A DNA stretch of 33,775 bases from a candidate division WOR-1 bacterium RIFOXYB2_FULL_36_35 (GCA_001771505.1 MEUA01000063.1:5497-39271); one strand, 5' to 3'. Counted from the first letter of the stretch, positions 1 through 11,015 are shown. The notes: generated by a model from the letters alone, not told the origin. Made by a program: numbers and translations.

Positions 1-3000
1 TTCAAGATAAACGCAGTCTCCCCGTCAGACAAAAAGTTCAGCACCCTCGGTGCTCCCGACCGAGTCTCAATCTTCTACAATGTTTCAAAGGACTCGATTG
101 TGAATGCAAATGTCTACCGTCAAGATGGAACTTTTGTATCGAATATAGCTCAAGGTAAAGAGGTCTTAGGCAAAACAATCCCTCTCCCCCCGGGAGAGGG
201 TGGCTCATCTACCAGTTCTCAAAACTCCTCAAAGTTGGGTGAGGGCTTGTATTGGAGAGGAAATTATCCCGACAGCCAATCAGGCCAAATCGTTACTGGT
301 GGCAACTATAAAATTGTCCTAACCGCCTCGGCTAAAGACGGATCATCAAGTAAAACAGAGATAATTGACGGCATATCGATAGATACTTTTTCCATAAACG
401 ACTCTCTTGCAAAATTAAATCCTATCGGAGAAGAAACTTTTTTCAATAACCAAAAGATTCGATATGCGGAAGGTGAATCGCCATATTACTTTGAAGCAAA
501 AGGGATTGGTAAATATTTCCCGCAACAGGATTTTGATTACACACTCACCGCAACAGGCGAGCAGATAATTACCGCGTATCCATATGTCCCTTTTACAGGT
601 TTAATGCATAGGTGGTTTGATGAGGTTAATTGTAAAGCTATTGTAAGAGCAGAAGGTCAATGTACAGACCATTGGACAGATTATAATATTTTTGGGGCAG
701 AACACCATGACGCAAAATCTTATGAGAAAGAGATAAGAGCATATGCTGTTAATTTATCAAAAGATAAAACGAGCATAACAGTTTCGGGCGAAGGATATGT
801 AAACGATTGGTACGGAGGAACTTCTGGCAGTCGATCAACATACAGAACTTTTGATACCTGTACTCTATACCTCAACATGAAAGACAAAAATGGAAGTTTT
901 ACTCTCGAAGCGCTTGAAGTTACAATCCCTAAAATTGAAACAAGCTACAACCTTAATGTCCCTGCAAATATAGGTCAGCCTCTCAATAAAACCCTGGAAG
1001 AATATGTAAGAGAGAAACTGGCAAATGAAATAACATTAAATTCAACTCCTACAATGCCTGCTGTAACAGGCGGCCGAGGGATATTTGATATCTCTATAGA
1101 AAAAACAGGTAAACCAACCCTTCGATGGGAACTTGTTTATACAACTACCCAGAAAAATCAATATACTCTGCAGGATGAACCGGTCTCATATCTCTATAAA
1201 GTTTACATAACTCGCCCAAATACTCTAAATAAATATGACCTGAATTTTGCTTTTAATCTTAAACTTAAATCAGAAATAGAATTTTCAAGACTTACAAACA
1301 GGTTTATCCCCTATGTCGGGTTTGTAAGATATGGAGCGCCATATATGGAAGATTTTTCTGATGCCATGGAAGATATTGCTACAGGACTCGCTTTCCCAGG
1401 GAGATTGTTTTTTGAGGATACTGATGCATACTTGGGTAAACCGTATAAATCAAAAGAGATGATGATTTCTGACATAAATAGTTCGGTGGATAATAGTGGA
1501 GGAGGATCAAAAACCTGGGGCTCTGTCAAAAAAGAGATCTCGGAAAGTAATCTTTTTAAATATGATGGGAGTAAAAACGCAACTTTAGGCTATGAGGATT
1601 ACTTGTCTTACGATCACATCCAATTTATTCCTATAACAGAACCAGATGGAGGGAAAATCGAATACCAAAACAATTCACCTATTGTTAAAGCGTACACAAA
1701 CCTGGTATACCCTGCACAAGGAAAAGAGGGAGTGATTTCTGACTTTAAAATCAATTGGCCGCTTGATTATGTTGAACTTGATAATTTAAAAAAGCAACAA
1801 TCTGACAAGAAAAAAGAACTTGATCCTAAAACAGGCAATCCTCAAAAATATACAAGCGCATCAAAAGACGGAACATACTGGGATTTTAACCAAGAGGAGC
1901 TTAATGAACGAGGGAAATATACAAACAACACAAAAGTCGGGATAGGACGGCTTGTATATAGCAATTCTTCCAACCGGCTGGAATGGTCGTTTCCCAAGAC
2001 ATCAGGCCAGCTTATCGATTTAAACAATCTCTCCTTTACTGTTATTGATCCTTATTACTCCGTTTCAACAAATACTCCGGGTGTAAATGTATCGCTTTCC
2101 TCAACATCGCCAAACGGAAAAATTAGCGCCTACAAAAATATTTCAGGCGATGATTGGACAACTGCTGATGACATAAACCTTGTTTCATCATACGGCGTTA
2201 TCAAAACTCCTTTACTTAAATTTAATGAAGATAAATTCCTGGGTAAAAGAGAACTTGAAATTTCTGATTTCTACCAGACCGCAGATGATTATCAATCTGC
2301 TGCCGCTTCAAAATATACATTTTTAAAATATGACCCTTTTAACAACAATGGAGAGACTCCTGTCGATAACCCGAATATCAAAATTGAAGAATGGAATGTA
2401 AAAATAAAAGATAAAAATGGCGAGACAAACAAGGATATAGCGCTTAAAGATATATCGAAGAAAGATAAAAGAGTAAACGATGCGATAACGCTCAAACTCA
2501 AACTCGATTCCGCGGAAAAACGATATGTACAAATATCAGGAAAAGTAAACGGCTCCTACGAACTCTCTTACTTTGATGGTGAAACTTGGAAAAGAATTTA
2601 TGAGGGGAATAATCTTGAAACCTCGAACCCTGGGAACCTTGATACCTTAGCTTGGTGGGATGTTTCGCGGTTGAATGGAAAATATACAGTCCTCCTAAAA
2701 TCCGGTGGATATATTGCACAAGAAAATATTTCTATAGGAACCTTAGTTCCAAAAGGGACTGCTAAAACAGTCTATAGCGCTTACAAACGCGCAGAGCTTG
2801 ATTTTCCACAAAACGCTTTTGTTGATGAAAACAAAAATCCAATCGACCAGCTTGTAACTGTTACTCCCGTTTCTATGAATGAGATATATGTCAGAAACAG
2901 GCCGATTATCATGACTCAAGGCCCGATTGTTGAAATATTTCCTTCACCATGGAAGTTTGAAGTAAATAAGGAGACCGGAGTTGATATGCGTCCGACACTT

Positions 3001-3720
3001 AAATTTATCTATACACAAGATGATCTCTTTGAACTTGGCCTTTGGGATAGATCAAAAGGAAATTTGGAAGTAGGCAAAGATTATGGATTTCCTCTAAACA
3101 TCCATCAGATAACAAAAAGCGGTGATCTCCAAATCGTTTCAGAAAATAAACAGGATGTTGAGCTAAATAACGGAGAATATCAGTATGTTTTCTCTGCCCC
3201 TCTAGACCACTTTTCCACATACACATTATTGAAAGGAAAGTTTTCTCTCTCCGCGCCCATTGTTTTCGCTGATCGGTATATGACAAATAAAGATACTGTA
3301 ATTATCTACGGAACAGCAGAGCCTAACTCTATCCTAAATGTTTATGTTTACAAAGAACCAGTAAATACCCCTCTCCTTCTGGGAGAGGGTGAATCTCCTA
3401 CCAGTTCTCAAACTACCTCGAACTTGGGTGAGGGCTTGGCAACAGCGGGAGAAGATGGCAAGTTTAAATTTGAAAATATTCCTCTCTCAACAGAAGGAGA
3501 TAACTATATATATGTAACGTCTCATCCTAAAGGAGATGAGAATGTTGTAACCTACAGTGATGTTGTCGTTACAAAAGACACAATCCCTCCTTCTCTTGAA
3601 GGCAGCAAAACCTTGTCAACTTTCTCCCCCAACAACGACGGCAAATTCGATGAGATCAACTTTAAACTAAAGTCAAATGAAAAAGGGACGATTTACTTTA
3701 AGTTGGAAAAAGTAAGGTAA
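1..3720 (+). CDS. Large Ig/FlgD-like surface protein, 5' end outside window
   Basis: The frame is open from base 1 to the TAA at 3718-3720, so 1239 residues are visible and the true start lies upstream; the GTG at 100 is only an internal codon. The first ~120 visible residues look like a FlgD-type Ig domain (FYNVSKDSIVNANVYRQDG, later YWRGNYPDSQSG and GGNYKIVLTASAKDG). The middle is long, beta-rich and unrecognised. Near the C-terminus an Ig-like segment (NKDTVIIYGTAEPNSILNVYVY) is followed by the opening of a second FlgD-like domain (FSPNNDGKFDEINFKLKSNE) that stops about 30 residues in. Two 70-bp palindromic repeats are translated in frame (peptides PLPPGEGG... and PLLLGEGE...). An extracellular or cell-surface role is inferred; no signal peptide or anchor is visible because the N-terminus is missing. 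It is followed by the atp promoter and seems a separate transcription unit. Confidence 0.85.
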   Translation, partial: FKINAVSPSDKKFSTLGAPDRVSIFYNVSKDSIVNANVYRQDGTFVSNIAQGKEVLGKTIPLPPGEGGSSTSSQNSSKLGEGLYWRGNYPDSQSGQIVTGGNYKIVLTASAKDGSSSKTEIIDGISIDTFSINDSLAKLNPIGEETFFNNQKIRYAEGESPYYFEAKGIGKYFPQQDFDYTLTATGEQIITAYPYVPFTGLMHRWFDEVNCKAIVRAEGQCTDHWTDYNIFGAEHHDAKSYEKEIRAYAVNLSKDKTSITVSGEGYVNDWYGGTSGSRSTYRTFDTCTLYLNMKDKNGSFTLEALEVTIPKIETSYNLNVPANIGQPLNKTLEEYVREKLANEITLNSTPTMPAVTGGRGIFDISIEKTGKPTLRWELVYTTTQKNQYTLQDEPVSYLYKVYITRPNTLNKYDLNFAFNLKLKSEIEFSRLTNRFIPYVGFVRYGAPYMEDFSDAMEDIATGLAFPGRLFFEDTDAYLGKPYKSKEMMISDINSSVDNSGGGSKTWGSVKKEISESNLFKYDGSKNATLGYEDYLSYDHIQFIPITEPDGGKIEYQNNSPIVKAYTNLVYPAQGKEGVISDFKINWPLDYVELDNLKKQQSDKKKELDPKTGNPQKYTSASKDGTYWDFNQEELNERGKYTNNTKVGIGRLVYSNSSNRLEWSFPKTSGQLIDLNNLSFTVIDPYYSVSTNTPGVNVSLSSTSPNGKISAYKNISGDDWTTADDINLVSSYGVIKTPLLKFNEDKFLGKRELEISDFYQTADDYQSAAASKYTFLKYDPFNNNGETPVDNPNIKIEEWNVKIKDKNGETNKDIALKDISKKDKRVNDAITLKLKLDSAEKRYVQISGKVNGSYELSYFDGETWKRIYEGNNLETSNPGNLDTLAWWDVSRLNGKYTVLLKSGGYIAQENISIGTLVPKGTAKTVYSAYKRAELDFPQNAFVDENKNPIDQLVTVTPVSMNEIYVRNRPIIMTQGPIVEIFPSPWKFEVNKETGVDMRPTLKFIYTQDDLFELGLWDRSKGNLEVGKDYGFPLNIHQITKSGDLQIVSENKQDVELNNGEYQYVFSAPLDHFSTYTLLKGKFSLSAPIVFADRYMTNKDTVIIYGTAEPNSILNVYVYKEPVNTPLLLGEGESPTSSQTTSNLGEGLATAGEDGKFKFENIPLSTEGDNYIYVTSHPKGDENVVTYSDVVVTKDTIPPSLEGSKTLSTFSPNNDGKFDEINFKLKSNEKGTIYFKLEKVR
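180..249 (+). repeat. 70-bp REP-like palindromic element, in-frame copy 1
   Basis: It starts with a perfect 9-bp inverted repeat (CCCTCTCCC, 3-nt loop, GGGAGAGGG at 180-200), continues with a spacer containing CTACCAGTTCTCAAA, and ends TTGGGTGAGGGCTTG. It lies inside the first large CDS and begins at codon position 3. It encodes a peptide starting PLPPGEGG and ending KLGEGL, placed in what looks like a loop of a FlgD-like Ig domain, just before the YWRG strand. Its twin is at 3369-3438. Confidence 0.85.
3369..3438 (+). repeat. 70-bp REP-like palindromic element, in-frame copy 2
   Basis: Same length, same codon phase and same ends as the copy at 180-249. The stem CCCTCTCC / GGGAGAGGG has loop TTCT, followed by CTACCAGTTCTCAAAC and the tail TTGGGTGAGGGCTTG. 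It encodes PLLLGEGE...NLGEGL between an Ig-like beta segment (LNVYVYKEP) and AGEDGKFKFENIP, again a plausible loop. The internal spacer has diverged at several positions, so this is not a very recent duplication. Confidence 0.85.
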
Positions 3721-3733
3721 CGAAAGGTGGGAT

Positions 3734-3761
3734 TTGATATTTCATGCTGTAGGTGTATAAT
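3734..3761 (+). promoter_or_regulatory. Sigma70-type promoter of the atp operon
   Basis: TTGATA (3734-3739), a 16-nt spacer and a perfect TATAAT (3756-3761). Predicted transcription start is near 3768, giving a leader of about a dozen bases that is mostly the ribosome binding site GAGGTGAGGGA before ATG 3780. Its position decides the atpI start, because the upstream in-frame GTG at 3753 lies inside the -10 region. Confidence 0.75.
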
Positions 3762-3779
3762 CGTAGAAGAGGTGAGGGA

Positions 3780-3983
3780 ATGCCTAAAAAAGATATCTCC
3801 TTATTTGAAGGCGTTTCCTTAGGGATTGAAATTGCCGCTTCTGTTTTCCTGCTTTCTTTTTTGGGATATAAAGCAGATAGGTTGTTTCAAACATCTCCTT
3901 GGCTTATGGTTGTGGGAGTTGTTTTTGGTGCGGCTGTCGGCATGTGGAATGTTTATAAGATATCAGTTAGGAAGTTTAAATGA
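3780..3983 (+). CDS. atpI: AtpI/AtpZ-like small ATP synthase accessory protein
   Basis: A 67-residue membrane protein with two predicted transmembrane helices (about residues 13-31 and 36-58) and a basic C-terminus (YKISVRKFK). Size, the double hairpin with GYKADRLF between helices, and first position in the atp operon fit the AtpI/AtpZ (ATPase gene1) family, which helps c-ring assembly and/or Mg2+ supply. ATG 3780 is chosen over GTG 3753 because it follows a good ribosome binding site (GAGGTGAGGGA) and the GTG overlaps the -10 box. Its stop overlaps the atpB start by 4 nt (ATGA), implying translational coupling. Family assignment rests on size, topology and context rather than a catalytic motif. 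Confidence 0.8.
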   Translation: MPKKDISLFEGVSLGIEIAASVFLLSFLGYKADRLFQTSPWLMVVGVVFGAAVGMWNVYKISVRKFK

Positions 3984-4708
3984 ATATTTTTTCGCATATT
4001 TCCGAACGAATTGTTGTGCCTCTTAAAATAGCAGGAATTGATCTTTCAATTACCAATGAAATTCTAGTCATGTGGATAGCAATATTTTGTATTATTCTCT
4101 TTTTTTACTTTGGATCAAAAAAAGTTTCTATTGTCCCAAACCGTTTCCAGAATTTGGTTGAAATGTATGTGCTAACCCTTTGGGAAAATATTGAGCCTAT
4201 CGTTTTGAATCGCGCATGGCTCCCTTTTTTTTGCGGACTTTTCTCTCTTATCCTTTTTTGCAATCTTTTGGGAGGTATTCCTGGAATTGTGCCGCCGACA
4301 GTAAATATAAATTTTACGGCAACGCTTGCTGTGTGTATATTTTTAATTACACAAATTGTCGGAATAAAACAAAATGGAATAAGAAAATACTTTTTATCTT
4401 TTGTTCCTAGTAATGTTCCTTTTGGAATATTAATATTTATAATTCCTATGGAGGTTCTGAGTCAATTTATTAGACCTTTTTCTCTTTCGATAAGACTTTT
4501 TGCGAATATTTTTGCAGGACATGCAGTTACACTTACAATAATAAGCCTTATTTTTATTTTTAAATCTTATTGGGTTATACCTGGTTCTTTAATTGGGCAT
4601 CTTCTTATTTCCGTTTTTGAAATATTTGTAGCTTTTATACAGGCTTTCATATTTACTTTTTTGTCTGCTTTTTACATAGGGTCGTCTTTAAATTTGGAAA
4701 AGCATTAA
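3980..4708 (+). CDS. atpB: ATP synthase Fo subunit a
   Basis: Subunit a forms the stator half-channels that carry protons past the c-ring. The protein has 242 residues with five or more hydrophobic helices. The signature LSIRLFANIFAGH contains the invariant arginine (R172, equivalent to E. coli R210) that faces the c-ring carboxylate, preceded by the expected helix with FIRPFS. The family motif PGIVPPTVNIN is also present around residues 101-110. It overlaps atpI by ATGA and is followed after 21 nt by atpE. The length is at the short end for the family, typical of bacteria without an extended periplasmic N-terminus. Confidence 0.96.
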   Translation: MNIFSHISERIVVPLKIAGIDLSITNEILVMWIAIFCIILFFYFGSKKVSIVPNRFQNLVEMYVLTLWENIEPIVLNRAWLPFFCGLFSLILFCNLLGGIPGIVPPTVNINFTATLAVCIFLITQIVGIKQNGIRKYFLSFVPSNVPFGILIFIIPMEVLSQFIRPFSLSIRLFANIFAGHAVTLTIISLIFIFKSYWVIPGSLIGHLLISVFEIFVAFIQAFIFTFLSAFYIGSSLNLEKH

Positions 4709-4729
4709 ATTTGAAGGAGGGAATAAAAA

Positions 4730-4948
4730 ATGGGAGAAGCGTATATTGGAGCTGGAATTGCTATTGGTTTAGCGGCGTTAGGAACAGGTTTGGGGGTTGG
4801 GATTTTAGCGGCAAAAGCAATGGATGGCATTGCAAGACAACCTGAGGCTCAAAATTCTATTCGAACAAGCATGATTATTGCAATTACTTTTATTGAAGCG
4901 ATTGCTTTATACGCGTTGGTCATCGGCTTGATTTTGGCAACAAAGTAA
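4730..4948 (+). CDS. atpE: ATP synthase Fo subunit c, H+-type
   Basis: A 72-residue two-helix proteolipid that forms the rotor ring. The polar loop ARQPEA (residues 35-40) is canonical. The ion-binding carboxylate is E56 in FIEAIALYALV. The Na+-ring signature (Gln in helix 1 of GVGQG and Ser/Thr after the Glu) is absent: the corresponding sequence is GLGVG in helix 1 and E-A in helix 2. Proton coupling is therefore inferred. The glycine-rich helix 1 (GLAALGTGLGVG) is typical. A strong Shine-Dalgarno (GAAGGAGGGA) precedes the ATG, fitting the high synthesis rate needed for a multi-copy subunit. Confidence 0.97.
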   Translation: MGEAYIGAGIAIGLAALGTGLGVGILAAKAMDGIARQPEAQNSIRTSMIIAITFIEAIALYALVIGLILATK

Positions 4949-4955
4949 TTTAAAA

Positions 4956-5432
4956 ATGTTTGAATTTGAACCAGGACTAATAATTTGGACATCTATATCT
5001 TTCGGGATATTGATACTCTTTTTTTATAAACTGCTTCTTCCTCCACTGCTTGATATTATAGATAAAAGGGAGAGACAGATATCATCTTCCTTGGAAGAGG
5101 CGCATAAAACCAAAAAAGAGGCGGCGGAGCTTTTTTCTGATTACAAACAAAAGATAGAAGTAGCGCATATAAATGCCCGCCAAATAATTGATAACGCAAA
5201 AGTTGAATCTCAAATTATTGTTAAAAAAGCCCTTGACGCCGCCAAGCTTGAGACAAAAGATATTCTTAACCAGGCAAAGCTTGAAATTGGAGCTCTGCGT
5301 GGCGAAATGATAAAAGAGGTGAAAGAAGCAAGCGCAGATCTTATTGTTTCTGTGGCAGGCAAGGTTTTGGGGAGAGAGGTTTCGATAGAGGATAATGTAA
5401 ATATTATCAGGGAAACCTTAAATGAAAGTTAA
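4956..5432 (+). CDS. atpF: ATP synthase Fo subunit b
   Basis: 158 residues: a single N-terminal membrane helix (about residues 8-28) followed by a long charged, alanine-rich coiled coil (SSLEEAHKTKKEAAELFSDY onwards) that forms the peripheral stalk and contacts delta. Length is normal. Only one b-type gene is present, so a b2 homodimer is expected rather than the b/b' pair of phototrophs. It lies 7 nt after atpE and overlaps atpH by 11 nt. Confidence 0.95.
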   Translation: MFEFEPGLIIWTSISFGILILFFYKLLLPPLLDIIDKRERQISSSLEEAHKTKKEAAELFSDYKQKIEVAHINARQIIDNAKVESQIIVKKALDAAKLETKDILNQAKLEIGALRGEMIKEVKEASADLIVSVAGKVLGREVSIEDNVNIIRETLNES

Positions 5433-5940
5433 TAATTTTGAAATTGATATCGAAAAACTTTATCTGCTTGCCAAAAACATGGGAGAGGCGGCTAGACTTG
5501 AAAATGATTTTTATATGATAAAAAATTTTCTTGAAAGCAATTATGAGATAAAATTTTTTTTTGAAAGCCTTTATGTTCCAAATGATTTCAAACTCAAAAC
5601 TTTAAAAGAGAGATTTCCTGCCTTTTCAAGGTTGTTTTGGGAGATTTTAAGTTTTTTAATTGACAGGGATAGCATTTCTTTTGTTCCTCTTCTTTCTGAT
5701 AGTTATACCCGTTGTTTTTCAGGAAAAGAGAACATAGAAATCGCGGAATTAATATTTTCGCAAAATGCTCCAAAAGATATAATTGATTCTATTTATAAGC
5801 ATTTTAAAAACATATCTTTTAAGATTTTAGTGGATCCTTCTATTCTGGGGGGATTTATCATTAGGAAAAGTGATGGGACTGTTATTGACGGCAGTTTGAA
5901 GGGCCGCTTAATGCAAATGAAAAGAGGTTTGGAAAAATGA
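5422..5940 (+). CDS. atpH: ATP synthase F1 subunit delta (OSCP)
   Basis: 172 residues, the usual length for delta, which joins the peripheral stalk to the top of alpha3beta3. The helical N-terminal domain is divergent. The C-terminal signature is clear: [20 protein letters not shown] followed by [10 protein letters not shown], matching the family pattern D-x-x-x-x-G-G-F...D-G-S...L. The ATG at 5422 overlaps the end of atpF by 11 nt, and the stop overlaps the atpA start by ATGA, as expected in a coupled operon. Confidence 0.94.
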   Translation: MKVNNFEIDIEKLYLLAKNMGEAARLENDFYMIKNFLESNYEIKFFFESLYVPNDFKLKTLKERFPAFSRLFWEILSFLIDRDSISFVPLLSDSYTRCFSGKENIEIAELIFSQNAPKDIIDSIYKHFKNISFKILVDPSILGGFIIRKSDGTVIDGSLKGRLMQMKRGLEK

Positions 5941-7437
5941 AAAATGATATGCCAAGCATTTCCGATATTCTAAAAAAGAAAATTTTGGAATTTGAAGCTG
6001 AAACAAAAGCCGAATATGTGGGAAAAGTCATAGAATCGGGAGACGGGATCGCTCATATAAAAGGGCTTCCTCAAGCCATGGCGGGAGAGATGATAGAATT
6101 TCAGAGCGGGATTTTTGGGCTTGTTTTTAACTTAGAGCGTGATCAGATGGTAGCGGTTATTTTAGGCAGCCACACTTCAGTGAAAGAGGGGATGTGGGCA
6201 AAATGTACCAGTCGTGTTATGGAAGTTCCTGTAGGGGAAGCTTTGATAGGGCGGATTGTAAATGGTGTTGGTATTCCTGTGGATGGGAAAGGAGATATTG
6301 TTACCGACAAGCACAGGCCCGTTGAAAGGCTTGCTCCGTCGGTTGTCGACAGGGTTCCTGTTGACAGGCCTTTGCAGACTGGTATTAAATTGATCGATGC
6401 TCTTGTGCCTATCGGGAGAGGGCAGAGAGAACTTATAATAGGGGATCGTTCAACTGGGAAATCTGCTATATTGGTTGATACTATCCTTAACCAGAAAAAA
6501 GAGGGGGTTATATGTGTTTATGTTTCAATAGGCCAAAAAACCTCTGATGTTGTCCAGATGACTGAAAAATTAAGGCGAGCAGGAGCCATGGATTATACAA
6601 TCGTTGTTACAGCGTCAGCTTCGGATCCAGGAGCTCTTCAGTACCTTGCTCCGTTTACAGGGTGTGCCATGGCGGAAGAATTTATGTACAATGGCAAAGA
6701 CGTCCTCATAGTTTATGACGATTTAACAAAACATGCCCAGGCTTACAGGATGATTTCAATCCTTTTAAGAAGGCCTCCTGGAAGAGAGGCTTATCCCGGA
6801 GATGTTTTTTATCTTCACTCAAGACTTCTTGAACGGTCCGCTCAGCTTTCTCCAAAATTGGGAGGAGGATCAATGACAGCCCTTCCTATTATAGAAACAC
6901 AGCTTGGGGATGTAAGCTCTTATATTCCCACTAATGTAATATCCATAACAGACGGCCAAATATTTTTGGAGTCTGATCTCTTTAATGCGGGAATTCGTCC
7001 CGCTGTAAATGTCGGTATTTCTGTTTCCCGTGTTGGTGGCAATGCTCAAACCAAAGCCATCCGCAAGCTTGCTGGAAGGCTTAGATTGGATTTGGCCCAA
7101 TATAGGGAAAAGGCCCAGTTTTCCCTTTTTTCAGAAGATGTTGACAAAGAGACAAAAGCCCAGCTTTTAAGAGGACAAATTGTAACTGAGGTTATGAAGC
7201 AGGAAAAAAACCAGCCGATGGGGATAGAAGATCAGGTTGTTGTTTTATTCGCGGCCGTTAACGGATTTTTTGATAATGTTCCAATTGCAAATGTTCGTAC
7301 GCATGAAAGTGAGCTTTTAAGTTTTATACATCGGTCTTACCACGAAGTTCTGGAGAGTATAAGAGAGAAAAAAGAAATTGATGAAGAGGCGAGAGGTAAA
7401 ATAACAGAGGCTATTTCGAAGTTTAAGGAGTTGTTTA

Positions 7438-7445
<8 letters not shown>
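5937..7445 (+). CDS. atpA: ATP synthase F1 subunit alpha
   Basis: 502 residues, standard for alpha, which forms the non-catalytic nucleotide sites. The P-loop reads GDRSTGKS (residues 169-176) instead of the usual GDRQTGKT: Q to S and T to S, both still compatible with phosphate/Mg binding. The arginine-finger region [10 protein letters not shown] is intact, as are [18 protein letters not shown] and the Walker B context [17 protein letters not shown]. The start overlaps atpH by 4 nt and the end overlaps atpG by 8 nt. Confidence 0.98.
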
Positions 7446-9658
<2,213 letters not shown>

Positions 9659-9687
9659 ATGAAAAATGACCTAATGAAGAATGACTA

Positions 9688-9960
9688 ATGATAATGAACT
9701 TATTTAATTTAAAGATATGGGGAGTTGAGAGGGAAGTTTTTGACGGGAAAGCTTCTCTTCTGAAACTGAAAGCGGTTGATGGAGAACTTGAAATTTTAGC
9801 CGGGCATATTCCTTATATCAACGCGTTAAGTTCAGGCAAAATAGAATTTCAAAAAGAAGACGGCCATAAAATTGTTTTGCATGCCGATTCGGGTTTTATA
9901 AAAGTTGAAAAAAATAACCGTGTTTATGTATTTATTCAAACGCCTATTTGCGTAAGTTGA
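9688..9960 (+). CDS. atpC: ATP synthase F1 subunit epsilon, short form
   Basis: A 90-residue protein matching only the N-terminal beta-sandwich of epsilon (LKIWGVEREVFDGKASLLKL, then GELEILAGHIPYI). The family is usually about 130-140 residues with a two-helix C-terminal domain; here it stops after the last strand (VYVFIQTPICVS). The helices are the part that inhibits ATP hydrolysis in many bacteria, so that control is probably absent. The gene starts 29 nt after atpD, with no clear Shine-Dalgarno, in a run of closely spaced ATGA motifs. ATG 9694 is an alternative start. Confidence 0.88.
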   Translation: MIMNLFNLKIWGVEREVFDGKASLLKLKAVDGELEILAGHIPYINALSSGKIEFQKEDGHKIVLHADSGFIKVEKNNRVYVFIQTPICVS

Positions 9961-10052
9961 ATTCCTCACTCTTTTAATAAAAAGATGAAATTTATTTAAA
10001 ATCTTACAGATAAAAGCCTATAGGAACTGTCGCCCCAGACTAAAAGTATTTT

Positions 10053-10077
10053 AACCCCGATTAGGATAATCGGGGTT
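10053..10077. repeat. 25-bp dispersed palindrome, loop GGA
   Basis: Perfect inverted repeat AACCCCGATTA / TAATCGGGGTT around a GGA centre, between atpC and the first TPR gene. Weak flanking complementarity (GTCGCCCCA at 10028-10036, TGGGGGAC at 10081-10088) could extend a hairpin. No T-run follows, so a classical intrinsic terminator is not evident, although the position after atpC is where one would be expected. Confidence 0.9.
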
Positions 10078-10109
10078 AATGTGGGGGACTCATTTTAAAG
10101 GGTGTATGT

Positions 10110-10970
10110 ATGAAATTGACGCGATTGCTGGAAAATAGAAGAGTTTCTCATAGCTTTAGATTAAGAGGAATCAATGACAGGCTGAAAATTTCTGCAAAGG
10201 CTTTAGAAACAACAAAAACTGCTTTAATTAACATTTACTTAAAAAAAGCAAATGATTGCATAGGAGATGTAATTATAGTTGATGATAAAAATCCTTCACG
10301 GATGGATCTTTCCATTGCGTATTGCGATAAAGTTATAGCTTTGGATCCTGGGTTAGCAGAGGGTTGGCATGAAAAAGGGAAGCGTTTACTTGGAATTGAA
10401 GATTTTAAAGGGGCGATTGATTGTTTTAATAAAGTAGTAACCCTTAATGCTGAACCGGATATTAAGGCGGAAGCTCTTTACTATATAGGGCGGTGGGGCA
10501 CTGATCTTTATGAATCAATAACTTGTTTTGATGCGGCTTTGGTTTTGACGCCTAATGATACAAGATTGTTATATGCTATGGCCCAAAAGCTTTTACAGGT
10601 AGAGTGTTATGATCAAGCGATTTTATTTTATGGGATGGCAATTAATGTTGACGAAGGAATCATAAGGATTGCTTCTTTGATAGAAAGAGGGGCCATCCTT
10701 CTTTTGCAAAATCATTATTCTGAAGCTCTTTTGGATTTTAATCGAGCTATACGATTGATTGAAACAGGGAGGCATAGTTTAACAGAGGATGATGTCAATT
10801 ATCAAGATCTTCCGACATTTCTTTCTAATGCTTTAAACAATAAGATTCTTGCTTTGTTGGGATTAAACAGGAAAGATGATGCGCTATTATGTTTTAATTT
10901 GTTACTAAATAGAAGTCTTAGCCTTTTTGAAGATGTTGTTTGCGCTATCGGTTCGATTAACCATGAATAA
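10110..10970 (+). CDS. TPR-repeat protein
   Basis: 286 residues with several degenerate tetratricopeptide repeats, for example IALDPGLAEGWHEKGKRLLG with EDFKGAIDCFNKVVTL (about residues 80-115), AALVLTPNDTRLLYAMAQKL, and HYSEALLDFNRAIRL. No signal peptide, membrane helix or enzymatic domain was seen, so a cytoplasmic scaffold or adaptor role is likely but no partner can be named. It sits between two 25-bp palindromes. The TAA stop (10968-10970) shares its final base with the downstream palindrome. It is followed after 45 nt by a second, larger TPR gene on the same strand, so the two may be related or co-transcribed. Confidence 0.85.
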   Translation: MKLTRLLENRRVSHSFRLRGINDRLKISAKALETTKTALINIYLKKANDCIGDVIIVDDKNPSRMDLSIAYCDKVIALDPGLAEGWHEKGKRLLGIEDFKGAIDCFNKVVTLNAEPDIKAEALYYIGRWGTDLYESITCFDAALVLTPNDTRLLYAMAQKLLQVECYDQAILFYGMAINVDEGIIRIASLIERGAILLLQNHYSEALLDFNRAIRLIETGRHSLTEDDVNYQDLPTFLSNALNNKILALLGLNRKDDALLCFNLLLNRSLSLFEDVVCAIGSINHE

Positions 10971-10994
10971 ACCCCGATTATCATAATCGGGGGT
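10970..10994. repeat. 25-bp dispersed palindrome, loop TCA
   Basis: AACCCCGATTA-TCA-TAATCGGGGGT; one mismatch in the outer stem (G for T). Its first A is the last base of the TAA stop of the upstream TPR gene, and its end is 21 nt before the next start codon. Confidence 0.88.
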
Positions 10995-11015
10995 AAATAA
11001 TGAGGAGATTTTCTA

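Noticed and set aside
3753-3983. GTG 3753 as atpI start
   Set aside because: It overlaps the -10 box; ATG 3780 has a strong ribosome binding site and gives the expected protein size.
4730-4948. Na+-coupled ATP synthase
   Set aside because: Subunit c lacks the helix-1 Gln and the Ser/Thr after the ion-binding Glu that mark Na+ rings.
10053-10077. The palindromes as ordinary intrinsic terminators
   Set aside because: Stems are strong but no U-run follows, several copies lie in coding sequence, in nested elements or between divergent starts. A termination role remains possible but is not shown by the sequence.
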